Origin: Dysidea avara
Taxonomy: Eukaryota; Porifera; Demospongiae; Dictyoceratida; Dysideidae
Assembly (NCBI RefSeq): GCF_963678975.1
Contig: NC_089272.1
Coordinates: 21,341,399-21,405,398 of the forward strand
Direction of reading: 5' to 3'
DNA: 64,000 bases
Shown piece by piece: positions 13,601 through 22,308 of this stretch. The translations under genes were made by a program, and so were the position numbers. Below the pieces are notes generated by a model. The model was not told the origin of the DNA. It made no database searches and saw nothing but the letters and a program-made list of their open reading frames with translations. How positions within the stretch are numbered: position 1 is the first letter of the stretch; the number at the start of each line of letters is the position of its first letter.

Positions 13601-15374
13601 TCTTCAAAGAGGAAACCACTACCTCTGTCATTCTCATCAACAAACAAGCTAGCATTAAACCAGTATGGTGCAATGAAACCAAAGCCACTGAATGGTAGTG
13701 GACGAGGAGGAAAATTATCAGCATTAATAAATGAAAATGTGATGATGCCATTTGGATTCATCTATGTGAAGAAAGCACATGTACACATTTACAACACAGA
13801 AAATGTAATATGTGCTGTTGTAGTGTGATGCATGGGTGGATCAAAGGCTGCTGCCAGTGTCATAAATCAGTTGTAAACAAGCTTACAAATGGTTGTATCA
13901 TGGTTGGGTACCTCCTTTTAGCTGCAAATAACTAAATGTGCAATGGACCAGAAACAAACTTGCAAAAGAACTGTTGCCTTAAATGTCTATTTACCACTTG
14001 AAATCAATATCAAATGCTATAATGACAGTAAATAAACATCTGAACACCATCTCAGAACTTGCATAAGCTGTTATTAAGGTCTGCGCCTCTAATTTCTTTC
14101 CTTTTGGGCTCACTCAATGAAAAAGCACACTCTTTGCATTATGACTGAGGTACAAGTTTCAAGACTTGTTTGCAGAGATGCTGTCACATCTGTATTTTAG
14201 GTAATTGCTGGTTTTAGTTTTGTAGTTGCTTTGCAGTTTAACAAGTGATCAGTGGTGATGGACATGCTTTAAGTTCATACCACATTGTAGTTCATCATCT
14301 GGCAAGGCTATCTGCTAAGATAGTTATGTTATAGAGTGATTTTAACCTTGTTTACAGCACTAACAGAGACAAATTCACTTACTAGGAAATCCTACGCTTG
14401 AATGAGATAGCTATATAGTCTGTTTGCAAATCTGTTTTTCAGTCTGTTTCAATTTTTACTCATGTCCTTTTTATGCAGTCTGACCTCTAATCAGTTCAAA
14501 TTAAGGTATCAAAGAAACCATGCACCCCACCACTACAGAAGTCACAATACAAAACAATGAATTTATAAGCCCATGAATAGCATTATTGCTCTGCAGTGAT
14601 TATCCACATCTTTGCACTTACTTAATGAATGGGAATCATAACAATGCCTGGGTTGAATCATCATTGTATATATTATGTACCAAATGCTCATTCACTAACT
14701 TTGGTGGTTAACAAAAATTTGTTACACTGCTCAGGAAGGAATACTACTTCGGCTAAATATAAAGCAGTACAATGGCTGGACTAATTTGTAGACTGAACCT
14801 GTATTGATACACCATGTGCATACAAACAAACTGGCTAAAACATGAATTGTATAGCTAGCCACCAAGACAGTAAAATTGTTCCTTGGATACAGTACTCAAT
14901 GCTTTCTTGCTCCTTCCATGTCACAAGTGGGCATCTTTGATCTACATACACCCTATTCTACAAAACTGGCAGTCATAACACACCCATTCTGTTTTGTAAA
15001 CACACTGCCATCAAGCTTGTAACCCTCAGGTATCATGTTAGAAATCAGATACTTACAGTATGCATAACATAAGATTCAGTGATTAACACTTCAACTAACA
15101 CACACTCTGTTTTAATTAATATACTGTATGGCTAAGTATATACAATATTGGTCTCTATAGAACATACATAGAAGAAATTTCTTGAGACTCCATAAAATGA
15201 AAATCTATCAGATGATATGAACCTTGAAAATCCTGAGTTAGGCAACACCAGATCACCTTCAGCAGTGCCAAAAGGATAAAATTGATTCAGTGGAATACAC
15301 CATGAATATTGTGTTATCAGTAGTAAAGCAATTGCTATGCTTAACAACATCTTGAAATATCTGTTTGATGGCAT
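1470..15374 (-). CDS. Gene A: secreted NIDO / Ig / four-vWA / CCP modular protein
   Basis: Spliced gene of 20 coding exons listed separately below; every junction is GT-AG and the exons join into one open frame of 2205 codons plus a TAG stop. Domain order: signal peptide, NIDO (residues about 45-270), Ig, vWA1, Ig, Ig, Cys module, vWA2, Ig, Ig, Cys module, vWA3, Ig, Ig, Cys module, vWA4, Ig, Ig, sushi/CCP. Junctions 1-2 and 2-3 are phase 0; all later ones are phase 1, the pattern expected of shuffled extracellular modules. No membrane segment is visible after the signal peptide, so it is probably secreted or matrix bound. NIDO, vWA, Ig and CCP are all protein- or glycan-binding folds of animal extracellular proteins, so adhesion or recognition is the likely role. 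No named gene was recognised. An extra noncoding 5' exon or a 3' exon reached by alternative splicing is possible. Confidence 0.9.
1739..2014 (-). CDS. Gene A exon 19: I-set-like Ig domain 9
   Basis: Residues 2047-2138. Differs from the A and B types: LLLYCAAEGLPIP, VQWHGDG, VYTCIGRN, resembling the I-set Ig of adhesion proteins. Confidence 0.9.
2015..2717. other. Gene A intron 18 with a TIR element
   Basis: 703-bp intron. Apart from the TIR element at 2405-2592 I see no coding signal. Confidence 0.7.
2405..2592. mobile_element. pogo/Tigger-type MITE with TA target site
   Basis: Terminal inverted repeats CAGTGCTCCC / GGGAGCACTG, flanked by TA on both sides; the ends continue as a CTATTATCTGAA-like sequence typical of pogo-type elements. 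The paralogous gene B intron (about 32036-32065) keeps only a deleted remnant of the left end, so this insertion predates the A/B duplication. Confidence 0.75.
2718..3023 (-). CDS. Gene A exon 18: Ig-like domain 8
   Basis: Residues 1945-2046. B-type Ig: LQCNIST, ITWTTGN, EYQCEVV. An extra Cys lies near its start (VAPCEQ). Confidence 0.9.
3099..3668 (-). CDS. Gene A exon 17: vWA domain 4, degenerate MIDAS
   Basis: Residues 1755-1944. The vWA fold is intact and opens DCPFQARDVVFVLD, but the metal site is changed: the DxSxS motif reads DSSFA (last Ser replaced by Ala) and the Asp of the usual TDG reads FTAG. The Thr loop (PTNTDTAL) remains. Metal binding is probably lost, giving a structural or metal-independent A domain. 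The same changes are present in gene B. Confidence 0.92.
3724..3861 (-). CDS. Gene A exon 16: Cys-rich module 3
   Basis: Residues 1709-1754. Open frame read directly: CYLNTRC, SECCNVLSGVAFN, QCRLCPTTG. Same six-Cys plan as modules 1 and 2. Confidence 0.85.
4092..4424 (-). CDS. Gene A exon 15: Ig-like domain 7
   Basis: Residues 1598-1708. B-type Ig: LDCTVTA, IRWFVEN, DYLCGVF. Has the loop sequence ARGITTNATIRW in place of the RGIxSxVDIIW of the other B-type exons. Confidence 0.9.
4425..5048. other. Gene A intron 14
   Basis: 624 bp, no coding signal. Sequences near 4830-4990 (CCTATCTAATTAGG, CTTAGGCCCAAAG) recur at 34260-34300 and 37283 in the matching gene B intron and at 47110-47220 in B, marking homologous introns. 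Confidence 0.7.
5049..5360 (-). CDS. Gene A exon 14: Ig-like domain 6
   Basis: Residues 1494-1597. A-type Ig: DIVCTVT, LNWVG, GNYICNL. Donor is ACCA|GTGAGC. In gene B this exon is the right edge of the duplicated block. Confidence 0.9.
5471..6046 (-). CDS. Gene A exon 13: vWA domain 3
   Basis: Residues 1302-1493. MIDAS DTTSS, Thr in FSTDTARAL, Asp in FITDGLS; all three elements present. Flanking Cys in DCTFVA and EQLCFS. Confidence 0.93.
6153..6290 (-). CDS. Gene A exon 12: Cys-rich module 2
   Basis: Residues 1256-1301, 46 residues: CYITSGCSG, SDCCIKFSGVSYD, RCQPCP. Lacks the SFND expansion of module 1. Confidence 0.85.
6360..6674 (-). CDS. Gene A exon 11: Ig-like domain 5
   Basis: Residues 1151-1255. 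B-type Ig: LQCNAIS, IIWTTGN, VYQCTVI. Contains several N-x-S/T sequons, as do most Ig exons here, which fits a glycosylated secreted product. Confidence 0.9.
6945..7274 (-). CDS. Gene A exon 10: Ig-like domain 4
   Basis: Residues 1041-1150. A-type Ig: DLICSVT, LTWLD, EANYTCDL, ending RLQNFRS at A|GTATGT. The plus-strand relic near 30 kb is a broken copy of this exon. Confidence 0.9.
7358..7933 (-). CDS. Gene A exon 9: vWA domain 2
   Basis: Residues 849-1040. Complete vWA with MIDAS DTTSS (DxTxS form), Thr in FNTNTANAL and Asp in VITDGRS. Flanked by Cys at both ends (DCSIEV, DQLCS). About five residues differ by eye from the vWA2 at 51.1-51.7 kb in gene B, far fewer than from the one at 40.3-40.9 kb. 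Confidence 0.93.
7984..8157 (-). CDS. Gene A exon 8: Cys-rich module 1
   Basis: Residues 791-848, a short module with six Cys: C, C, CC, C, C, ending CPTTG. The FxQCCFxLSGVSYxxxGQCxxCP core loosely resembles the TB (8-Cys) module of fibrillin and LTBP but has fewer Cys, so I leave the family open. The middle holds three in-frame SFND-like micro-repeats encoded by near-identical 18-bp units. Confidence 0.85.
8158..8962. other. Gene A intron 7
   Basis: 805 bp without coding signal. It carries the uninserted site (about 8447-8455) for the hAT-like MITE of gene B, and near 8933-8940 the uninserted site for the 1-kb TIR element at 53090-54133. Confidence 0.7.
8963..9277 (-). CDS. Gene A exon 7: Ig-like domain 3
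   Basis: Residues 686-790. B-type Ig: LDCTVLT, IIWSVGG, TYQCTVL. Opens with LPNPVVLV, the proline-rich linker typical of these B-type modules. Confidence 0.9.
9337..9669 (-). CDS. Gene A exon 6: Ig-like domain 2
   Basis: Residues 575-685. A-type Ig: DVICSIT, core Trp in LEWLN, GNYTCYS. Opens with a Gly run GGGGP. Ends at AGAT|GTAAGT, phase 1. Confidence 0.9.
9750..10328 (-). CDS. Gene A exon 5: vWA domain 1
   Basis: Residues 382-574. Starts ECRCSSN, then a complete vWA fold: LVFVIDESGSIG carries the MIDAS DxSxS, GGGTDTAEAL the MIDAS Thr loop and AIVITDG the MIDAS Asp. Metal-dependent ligand binding therefore looks possible. Ends ENLCS, with a terminal Cys likely to pair with the leading Cys. 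Confidence 0.93.
10329..12421. other. Gene A intron 4 (2.1 kb)
   Basis: Long intron without coding signal. The part at about 10440-10725 is in inverted orientation relative to the paralogous gene B intron (55645-56020). A short inverted repeat with GGCATGTG/CACATGCC arms lies at 11523-11570. Confidence 0.65.
12422..12754 (-). CDS. Gene A exon 4: Ig-like domain 1
   Basis: Residues 271-381, one Ig-like domain with the Cys (LECSAV), core Trp (IIWRTGD) and second Cys (STYECEV). Of the B type, with the motif RGITSRVDIIW shared by the other B-type Ig exons. In gene B it has two counterparts, at 57.4 and 45.7 kb. Confidence 0.9.
12755..13099. other. Gene A intron 3
   Basis: 345 bp, AT-rich, nothing else seen. 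Confidence 0.6.
13100..13367 (-). CDS. Gene A exon 3: NIDO domain, second part
   Basis: Residues 182-270. Continues the NIDO fold with FQCIIVISGTETFVIFHY, QAGLNAGDG, IPGSGTEDIVN and PGVWIFQ. Changes the junction phase from 0 to 1, after which all exons are phase-1 modules. Confidence 0.9.
13426..13761 (-). CDS. Gene A exon 2: NIDO domain, first part
   Basis: Residues 70-181. NIDO hallmarks are visible: NPNGIITF, FGFIAPYWF, VYYRS and FIATWNI. The exon opens directly after a TAG acceptor with an in-frame ATG, which could be mistaken for a start codon, but the matching upstream half of the domain is in exon 1. Phase 0 at both ends. Confidence 0.9.
13762..15167. other. Gene A intron 1
   Basis: 1.4 kb between the signal-peptide exon and the NIDO exons; no coding signal. 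Large parts align with gene B intron 1 (58554-59669). Confidence 0.65.
15168..15374 (-). CDS. Gene A exon 1: signal peptide and start of NIDO
   Basis: Residues 1-69. The start is the Met of MPSNRYFK; a second Met eight residues on (15350) begins just before the hydrophobic core LLSIAIALLLI, so either could be used. Cleavage is likely near SWC-IP. The following YPFGTAEGDLVLP matches the conserved beginning of NIDO regions. Ends in phase 0 at TAT|GTATGT. Confidence 0.85.
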
Positions 15375-16664
15375 ACTCAATGTAAAGGGTACTTGCACAC
15401 ACATGCTTACAAAGTATACATACACACATATATAAGCATGCACACACGCATGTACACATGCATACGCACACACCCACTTAAGCATGGGCATTTCTTTATA
15501 GAAAATATATCTATATCACATATACACTACACACTATTACTGTCAAAACTATACCTTTCACATTACTTAGACAATAACACAAAATATTAGGAACTTTTAT
15601 AGCAAACCAGTGTTACTACTTGGATTCTTGTAGGGAGCTATAATAATTCCCAGGCAATCATAGAAAGTAGAGTACTTATATGGCTGCCTATGCATTTTTA
15701 AATATCATCGTTGGATTGGACTTACATATACACAGTGTTAAACCATTGGTATTTCGTACGTGCTCACCTGTCACATACATACAGGCATACAATATGTACA
15801 CACACACACAATAAAAGACAAATCAAGCCTTTTGGTGAAACAAAGCCTCTGGCAGCTGTGTCAAAATGCAGCTACTGCCTGCCAAATAAACCAGCACAAT
15901 GATGCCTATGCAATACTCAGACACTTACAAGCAATCCTTGGGGACTGTTCAAGTCACAGAGATAGAGGTTGTAGAACCCAAAGTTTTCACAATGACACCA
16001 ACACTATTAAGAGGGACAAGGACAGTTGGGAATTTGCTTCCCTAGTTGACAACCAGACACCACATCCCTATTAGACAGCTACATAGACTGAAACAGTACA
16101 AGTAAATTCCTTGCTCAAGGAAACAACACAGCAATTGGGTATCACAGAGCATCACATGAAGCCTGCAGCCTAGTGGATTGCCGAGCCAGTACTCCAACCA
16201 CTTGAATATATATGCAGCCTCATGAACATAATTATATACATATATACACATACACACACATGCATGCATACAGGTACATACACAGGCTAAATAAAGAAGC
16301 TCCCTGACCATGAAAGTATAATCTATTATAGTAGTAACAAGGATGAGTGTTTGGATGAACTCTAAATACAATCAAATACCTACAGTAAATACCCAGCAAT
16401 AGAATTCCCTAAGCAGTGGTATGCATGCAGCTGAGCATCACAAGTTGACAGACTTGATACCACCACGTTTATGTTGCATGTAAATAAAGCCAGTGGAATT
16501 CTATAAAATATGTAATGTCTATGTCTTGCTGGGCTGAAGCTCAGAGTGGTTAGGCCATCATTGAATTGTAATGGAGGTCATAGTCATGTGCACTACTTTC
16601 ATTGATTTGATCTGATATTTAAATCAGAGACTACATGCATATGTAGCATTCATTAGTATGCCAA

Positions 16665-16745
16665 GTTAGGGGAGTCTGGAAGCATGCTCACCCAGGGAAA
16701 TTTTTGAAAATAAATGCTCTGAAATGGCATCTGGAGGCTATTATA
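16665..16745. repeat. Copy of a dispersed 'GGGAAATTTTTGAAAATAAA' repeat
   Basis: Sequence running from a GGGGAGTCTGG-like start through GGGAAATTTTTGAAAATAAA to CATCTGGAGGCTATT. Related stretches occur at 20385-20525, 21849-21892, 23205-23285 and 61865-61950, the last being the paralogous copy upstream of gene B. Confidence 0.6.
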
Positions 16746-18709
16746 CATATAATGTCTTTTTCTGCTTTTGTTAGTATCAAGGATAATTATATCCTGGTAC
16801 AGTACAATTAATCCAGTTTCATATCTAGCTAGCTAGTAGCTAATTTTACTTTCATGATACAAAAATATTCTGTGAGCTTATTTCTTTGAGATACAGAAGT
16901 AATTTTGAATTGTAATTACTGTACTTGTGCATGACATGCATGATAAATTGGCCCAATTCCATGCAGATGACTCACTGGAACTTGAAAAGTATAACATAAA
17001 TGTAATGACTTACACCAAGCAGTGTAATTAGAACAGTGACCATATGCAATACTGAATGCTCTATTAGAGTATTGCAATGACTATTCTATTGCAATGACAA
17101 TGTTTTTGCAAATTCAATCAGCTGAAAGTGGCTCTGATGTCTTGCTCTGACTGATGTTGTATAGTATATGAAACTATGACCAATAACCTGAAGAAGGATT
17201 GTAAGGCTGTTGAACATGCATTGGCTTGATAAGGTAATTATCACCACCAAGTCAGTACAGTAGTAGAAAAAATTTAAACCGCAATTACAAATAATTTACA
17301 AGACATTAAATTTGGTGGAATGTTTATTGGGCAGTTAGACTTATTTCATATATGTGACCCAATTTTCAGTCTTAATGTCAATTTGAAATACATAGAAATT
17401 TGCACTTATATGTGTAACCACTAAAACACTTATGCACCTAGTAAAATATTTCACAGAATTCAGGGTAATGACTACTGATCTAATCACTGTAAAGCTGAGT
17501 AGATGTTTGTAATGTCTTAAATATTCTGATTGTAAAAATAAAGACTATTTTCCAAAATCTGGTCACATACATGAATTAAATCCACAAGCAAGTGTACTCA
17601 TGCATAGATTGGACTTGATGCATTTTTCCCAAAACAATATACATTTATGATTACGATTAGTCTTTCCCTATACATGGAATCACTCGATGCACTTCAGCCC
17701 ACCATAGTCTAGACAGTTACTCAGCAAATGATTATGTAGATGTACACATGATATAATTTATGAGGCTTACTTTACAAACTAAAGCCATGCTATACATTAT
17801 GGTCTTTATGGCTTATAGCAAGATGCATACATCTAACCATCACAATAACCATTACTGTATGTACTGTGTATTAACTTAAGTATGTATAACACTCAGACAA
17901 TATACAAGGTGAAAGATGAAAGTCTGACACACACATACCCATTATGTTACTAAGAAGCATATACTTAGAGTACAAGAACATTATATCCTTTTCTGCAACA
18001 GCTATATAGCTAAACTTCAATGCTAGCAACAGAAGTTAAACATCAGTAATTTTCTGAAAATTTTTAGTAAAGGCTGACAAGACTGACAATTTTATTCACT
18101 GTAACATTTACAATGGATAATCACTATCCCCACTATAGACACCTACAAAAGTACTATACACTGAGAGCCTGTATAGCCAGCAGGAAGTCAGAAGCTTAAC
18201 ACTAAAACTCTATAGAATGTATCCAGATCAGGTAGTGACTTGACCCACTTACAGTTTGTAAGTGTTACACAGCCTGGGATCCAAGATATCTTCTTATGCA
18301 TTCCACCAGTGCTTATACACAGGACACTTTTGTCATTTACTAATCACACTCTCCATATAAGGGAACAGATAAGTCTTAATTGTATTTTTTTTTGCAAATA
18401 TATACCTTCAATAGTTTGTTGTAACAGTATTGTACTATAATTATGCAGATTTTCTAGGTTTATAAACAAAATTCAGGTTTAGCAAAATATTTGTGTTATA
18501 CAGGCAACATAAAATACCAACAACTATTTGTATTAAGGCTTCTATTAAAGAAACAGCAAAAACATGATTTGACAATACATAAAAGTGAGGATGTGGGAAA
18601 TCATTGATATTCCATGCATGGGCATCAACAAAAGATGGAATTAAGTGGCCTCCACAAATACCCAGGAGAGGATATACATACTTAATAAACACCGCAATGA
18701 AAAATGTCC

Positions 18710-18800
18710 CTCGTATACATACAAAAGAATGAACCTGAAAGTGCATGCCAATATAAACGCAGTATCAACAATGTCATTAGATATTCTACATAGACATTTT
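18710..18800. repeat. Repeat with an inverted copy near the window end
   Basis: About 80 bp here (TACAAAAGAATGAACCTGAA onwards) recurs in reverse complement at about 63885-63970. It marks either a dispersed element or the inverted edge of the duplicated segment. Confidence 0.6.
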
Positions 18801-20602
18801 ACCCTTCTGTACTGTGTAATAAAGTTATGGACAAATATTCTTCATCACAAAAATTCCACTGCAGATTATTTGCCTTTGGTGGTCAAATTTATAATGAAAA
18901 ATTAAATCATGCACATGGCCACCTCCATAACAACAGCCAGAAATGGGGCAGTTACTTAAAAAAAGTAACTTTTGTAACATGCTTATATTTATTTGACTCA
19001 GATTTAATTAAGGATTTACAAGCAAATTGGTATTTCAGCTCAATTTCAGCCTGAATCATGGAATATGTATACTGTACACAGAATTTGTCTTGCTTGAATG
19101 TAGCATGTATGGTGCAAAACTACAGAGTTTTAACATGATAGCTATTGCAATTTTGTTACTATGTAGAAAGTTGTAACTAGTTACAAAGAATCTAACTAAT
19201 AATATTACTTGGTTATTTAAAAGGAAAATAGCTCCCAAAGTTGACAACTGCATGAAAATTAAAATAATTATACAGTATCAATTACAGTACAGTTACAATA
19301 GTGGCGGACTTCATAATCTTTGTATGTAGTACTATGTACATATACCGACTACATTTGATTGTGATAGCTTGATAAAAATGTGTAATATTGGAATCATTCA
19401 TACACCCAACTGTTCATGTTAGGCTAGGCAAGAAATTTTAATACTACCTGTACACTCACCTGAAAGGTATGCATGCTGCATTGTACTACTGGTACTAATC
19501 CTGCAGTTGGCCATAGGAGTGCACGTGTGTGTGTGTATGTGCATTCATGTATATATGCATACATGCATGTAATGTGTGTGTGCGTGTGTGCGGTGTGCAT
19601 GTGTGACAGTGCTCCAGCTTTCTAAGAGACCTGCCATCCCACAAAGCCTGTACGTCTCACTTTTTTGGTAATGTAAAGTCCAGATGAGAGTGCCATCAAC
19701 AATGACACATCACACATCCTTTCCTGTAGATTAATTAGTCTTGTACCTAGAATGAATTGTCTGCTGAATTCCTATTACCTAGTGCCTACTTAGAGTAGAG
19801 TTACTCACCTATAGTTGCTTACTCCACAATTTTTGAGACATGGTACAGTCTCTTGAAGGGTACTAGTCCGATCCATGGATGCTTGCAGTACAATAACTGT
19901 ACTAGATTTGAGTCACAGTAAATATCCTTTGAAAATTGTCTATTAAGTTTTTGAGTTAAATATTAGTGTTTTCTGACTGCTGTATTAAAGGAACTGACTG
20001 CTCTATTAGATCCTGATCTTACTTCTTAAGTGCATATTACATTCATATTATTACATTTTGGTATATTAATGTTTAGTGTGTTTATTTGCTGTTTTTAGCC
20101 CATGTACGTAGGGTTTCACATACTTACTTTGTTTTGTTTACATAACAGTAACCGCAATAAAGTTAGAACATTGGAACAACAAAGTCCATAAGCCAGACAA
20201 TGGAATCCCAACTAACTATTCACAAAGGTGTATTACACTCCAAAGAACTATTCTATACGGTTTACTTACAGTGTGATCCATTCCACAGCTGGTTTCTTTG
20301 TGATTATGGTAATATTAGGAGCCATATAGCCCTATGGTAATATTAGGAGCATACACACTAGCATGCTGAAGTATGCCAATCTAGGGAATCTGAAAAATAG
20401 CAAATTAGAACTTCTGATATTGCTATTTGACTGTTGTAGGGTATCTCGATCTTGGTACTAAGTACATGCCACCCAGGAAATGTTTAAATATTAAACCCTC
20501 TAAAATTTGATGTGAGGCTGATCTCACAAGTCCACTTGTAATCAACAGGACCCTCCAGGGCTATAATGGTGATATACAACCAGTTTACACAGTAGATTAC
20601 CT

Positions 20603-20917
20603 AAACTATTAATTCAGGCTTCCCATATAATTTCAACACCTTATTGGTGCTAACACAAGCTATGCATTAGAGTTTTTACTATCTAGTGGACAAAATGGGT
20701 GTTGGAAATACAAAATGAAAGCATCTATCATCACTGATGGACAATCTAGTAATAAATTTCTTACACAATCTGCTGCAGCTGCGCTTTGTGCAGTAAACAT
20801 ATACGATATTTATGCTATTGGATTTGGTAGTGCTGACATTAATGAACTTCATACCATTGTAAGTGATCTAAGATTTGTTTGCTTTACATAGTGAATTTAC
20901 CCTAAAATGAATATATA
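20603..20917 (+). pseudogene. Relic of a vWA2 exon (inverted third gene copy)
   Basis: Plus-strand sequence that aligns with the second half of the vWA2 exon. Recognisable pieces are ALEFLLSS, the MIDAS-loop ITDG, FLTQSAAAAL and IYDIYAIGFGSAD. Internal indels and adjacent TAG TGA stops break it, and the exon end is cut by the inverted-repeat element at 20918. It is closer to the gene B copy at 40.3-40.9 kb (ALEFLLSS, FLTQS, YAIGFGSAD) than to gene A. Not translatable as it stands. Confidence 0.85.
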
Positions 20918-21289
20918 CTAGGGGGCAAAAAAAATTGTAAATGTAAACAAGTAGAATAGGGATCTAAGTTATGATTCCGAAAAAAAAACTGCATAAACAA
21001 GAAGTAATAGGGATGGTGATTCACAATACTGCTTAATACATCAATACAAGCCAAGCAGCTTGATTTGTGTACATTGAATTTAAGATTCCTAGTTAGACTT
21101 TTTTAAACAGTCAAAATAGGAATCTTAAATTCAATGTACACAAATCAAGCTGCTTGGCTTGTATTGATGTATTAAGCAGTATTGTGAATCACCATCTCTA
21201 TTACTTCTTGTTTATGCAGTTATTTTTTCAGAATCACAACTTAGATCCCTATTCTACTTGTTTAAATTTACAATTTTTTTGCCCCCTAG
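20918..21289. mobile_element. 372-bp foldback MITE, CTAGGGGGC ends
   Basis: Two near-perfect arms of about 160 bp meet at a short loop near 21090-21110. The ends are CTAGGGGGCAAAAAAA and its complement TTTTTTTGCCCCCTAG. No coding capacity. It sits directly at the broken end of the vWA relic. The close match of the arms suggests a recent insertion or arm homogenisation. Confidence 0.88.
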
Positions 21290-22152
21290 TTTCTGAATTT
21301 TTTCATGTCCATACACATGGACAACACAATTTTATGGCTGGTGTGCACTGCATGCAGTAATATAGTACTGCTGCATGAATTTCATGATGTAACTTGTACA
21401 TACACACACTGAAAACAACAAATCAAACTTACCATACACCAGGTGTGAATAAAATTTGACAAATTCACACTCACCAGTCTCAACAAATTAAATGTTGAAT
21501 AGCAAGCAATTGCATAGACTCCACATCACTGGCTTTGGAGGTGCTTATTGACATTTGACAGATTTAATGATTAAGTTCATCAAATTTCAAAAACACAGTA
21601 CAATTTTTTTAAGAATTAAGAGTATTAATTGCAAACATTAGAATAGTACATGCACTATTATTTCACAGAAATAAGTACTAAGTTCATTAAATTAAAGATT
21701 TCTACAATCTTTTACATATACTGCAGGGGCGGATCTAGGATTTCAGAAGGGGGGGTGCTAACAATTGTTGGTTGGCTAAGAAAAGTGAAACTGGTTACAT
21801 CTAGCTATAGTGTGCAAAGCACACTCAGCATGCAGAGCATGCTCTATCTAGGGGGGTCTGGGGGCGTGCCCCCACAGAAAATTTTTGCAAATTTAGTCTA
21901 TTCAGTATTAAAATTTGGCAATATGTGACTGTCTCTGGGAAAACCGGTCTTATCGCCCATTTAACAGTATCGAGAAACGTCGGTTTTAAATATTCTGTGT
22001 GTTGTAGCTGGCCAATGGTGGTAGCTACGCATACCAAATTTTCACACGTTTCACAGCAATTTCTTACCTTCCTAATCATCCACTGAAGAAGTAGTCAACA
22101 GCTAAGTTTCCCGCCATTTTAGATCGTTTTTAAACCAAGGTTGTCTGTATCA
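21290..22152. other. Repeat-rich spacer
   Basis: No gene. From 21723 it holds GGGGCGGATCTAGG followed at 21849-21892 by GGGGGGTCTGGGGGCGTGCC, ends of a dispersed GC-rich element family that also appears at 24.2, 24.7 and 54.1 kb. Confidence 0.6.
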
Positions 22153-22308
22153 GGCGAGCTCCAGAAGGGGTGGGAGGCGGGGGCCCTGGAAGGCGAGCTC
22201 CAGAAGGGGTGGGAGGCGGGGGCCCTGGAAGGCGAGCTCCAGAAGGGGTGGGAGGCGGGGGCCCTGGAAGGCGAGCTCAGAAGAGGTGGGAGGCGGGGGC
22301 CCTGGAAG
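22153..22308. repeat. GC-rich 39-bp minisatellite, four copies
   Basis: Four tandem units starting GGCGAGCTCCAGAAGGGGTG; the last has a one-base deletion and a substitution. As 39 is a multiple of three and the unit lacks stops, several frames stay open across the array, but this is a composition effect and not evidence for a gene. Its GC content is far above that of the surrounding DNA. Confidence 0.9.

Larger units (their letters stand above)
15375..20602. other. Upstream region of gene A
   Basis: No supported gene. About 15.4-17.9 kb matches the region upstream of gene B (59.9-63.7 kb) in order and orientation, so the duplication included the putative promoter. Contains degenerate repeats (see 16665) and a TG-rich stretch near 19520-19600. 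No promoter element could be placed with confidence. Confidence 0.6.

Noticed and set aside
13426-13761. In-frame ATG at the first base of the NIDO exon as a gene start
   Set aside because: It follows a TAG acceptor, and the NIDO domain needs the upstream exon that carries the signal peptide; both genes share this arrangement.
18441-18746. 101-codon minus-strand ORF upstream of gene A
   Set aside because: No recognisable domain, and part of it lies in a repeat that recurs inverted near 63.9 kb.
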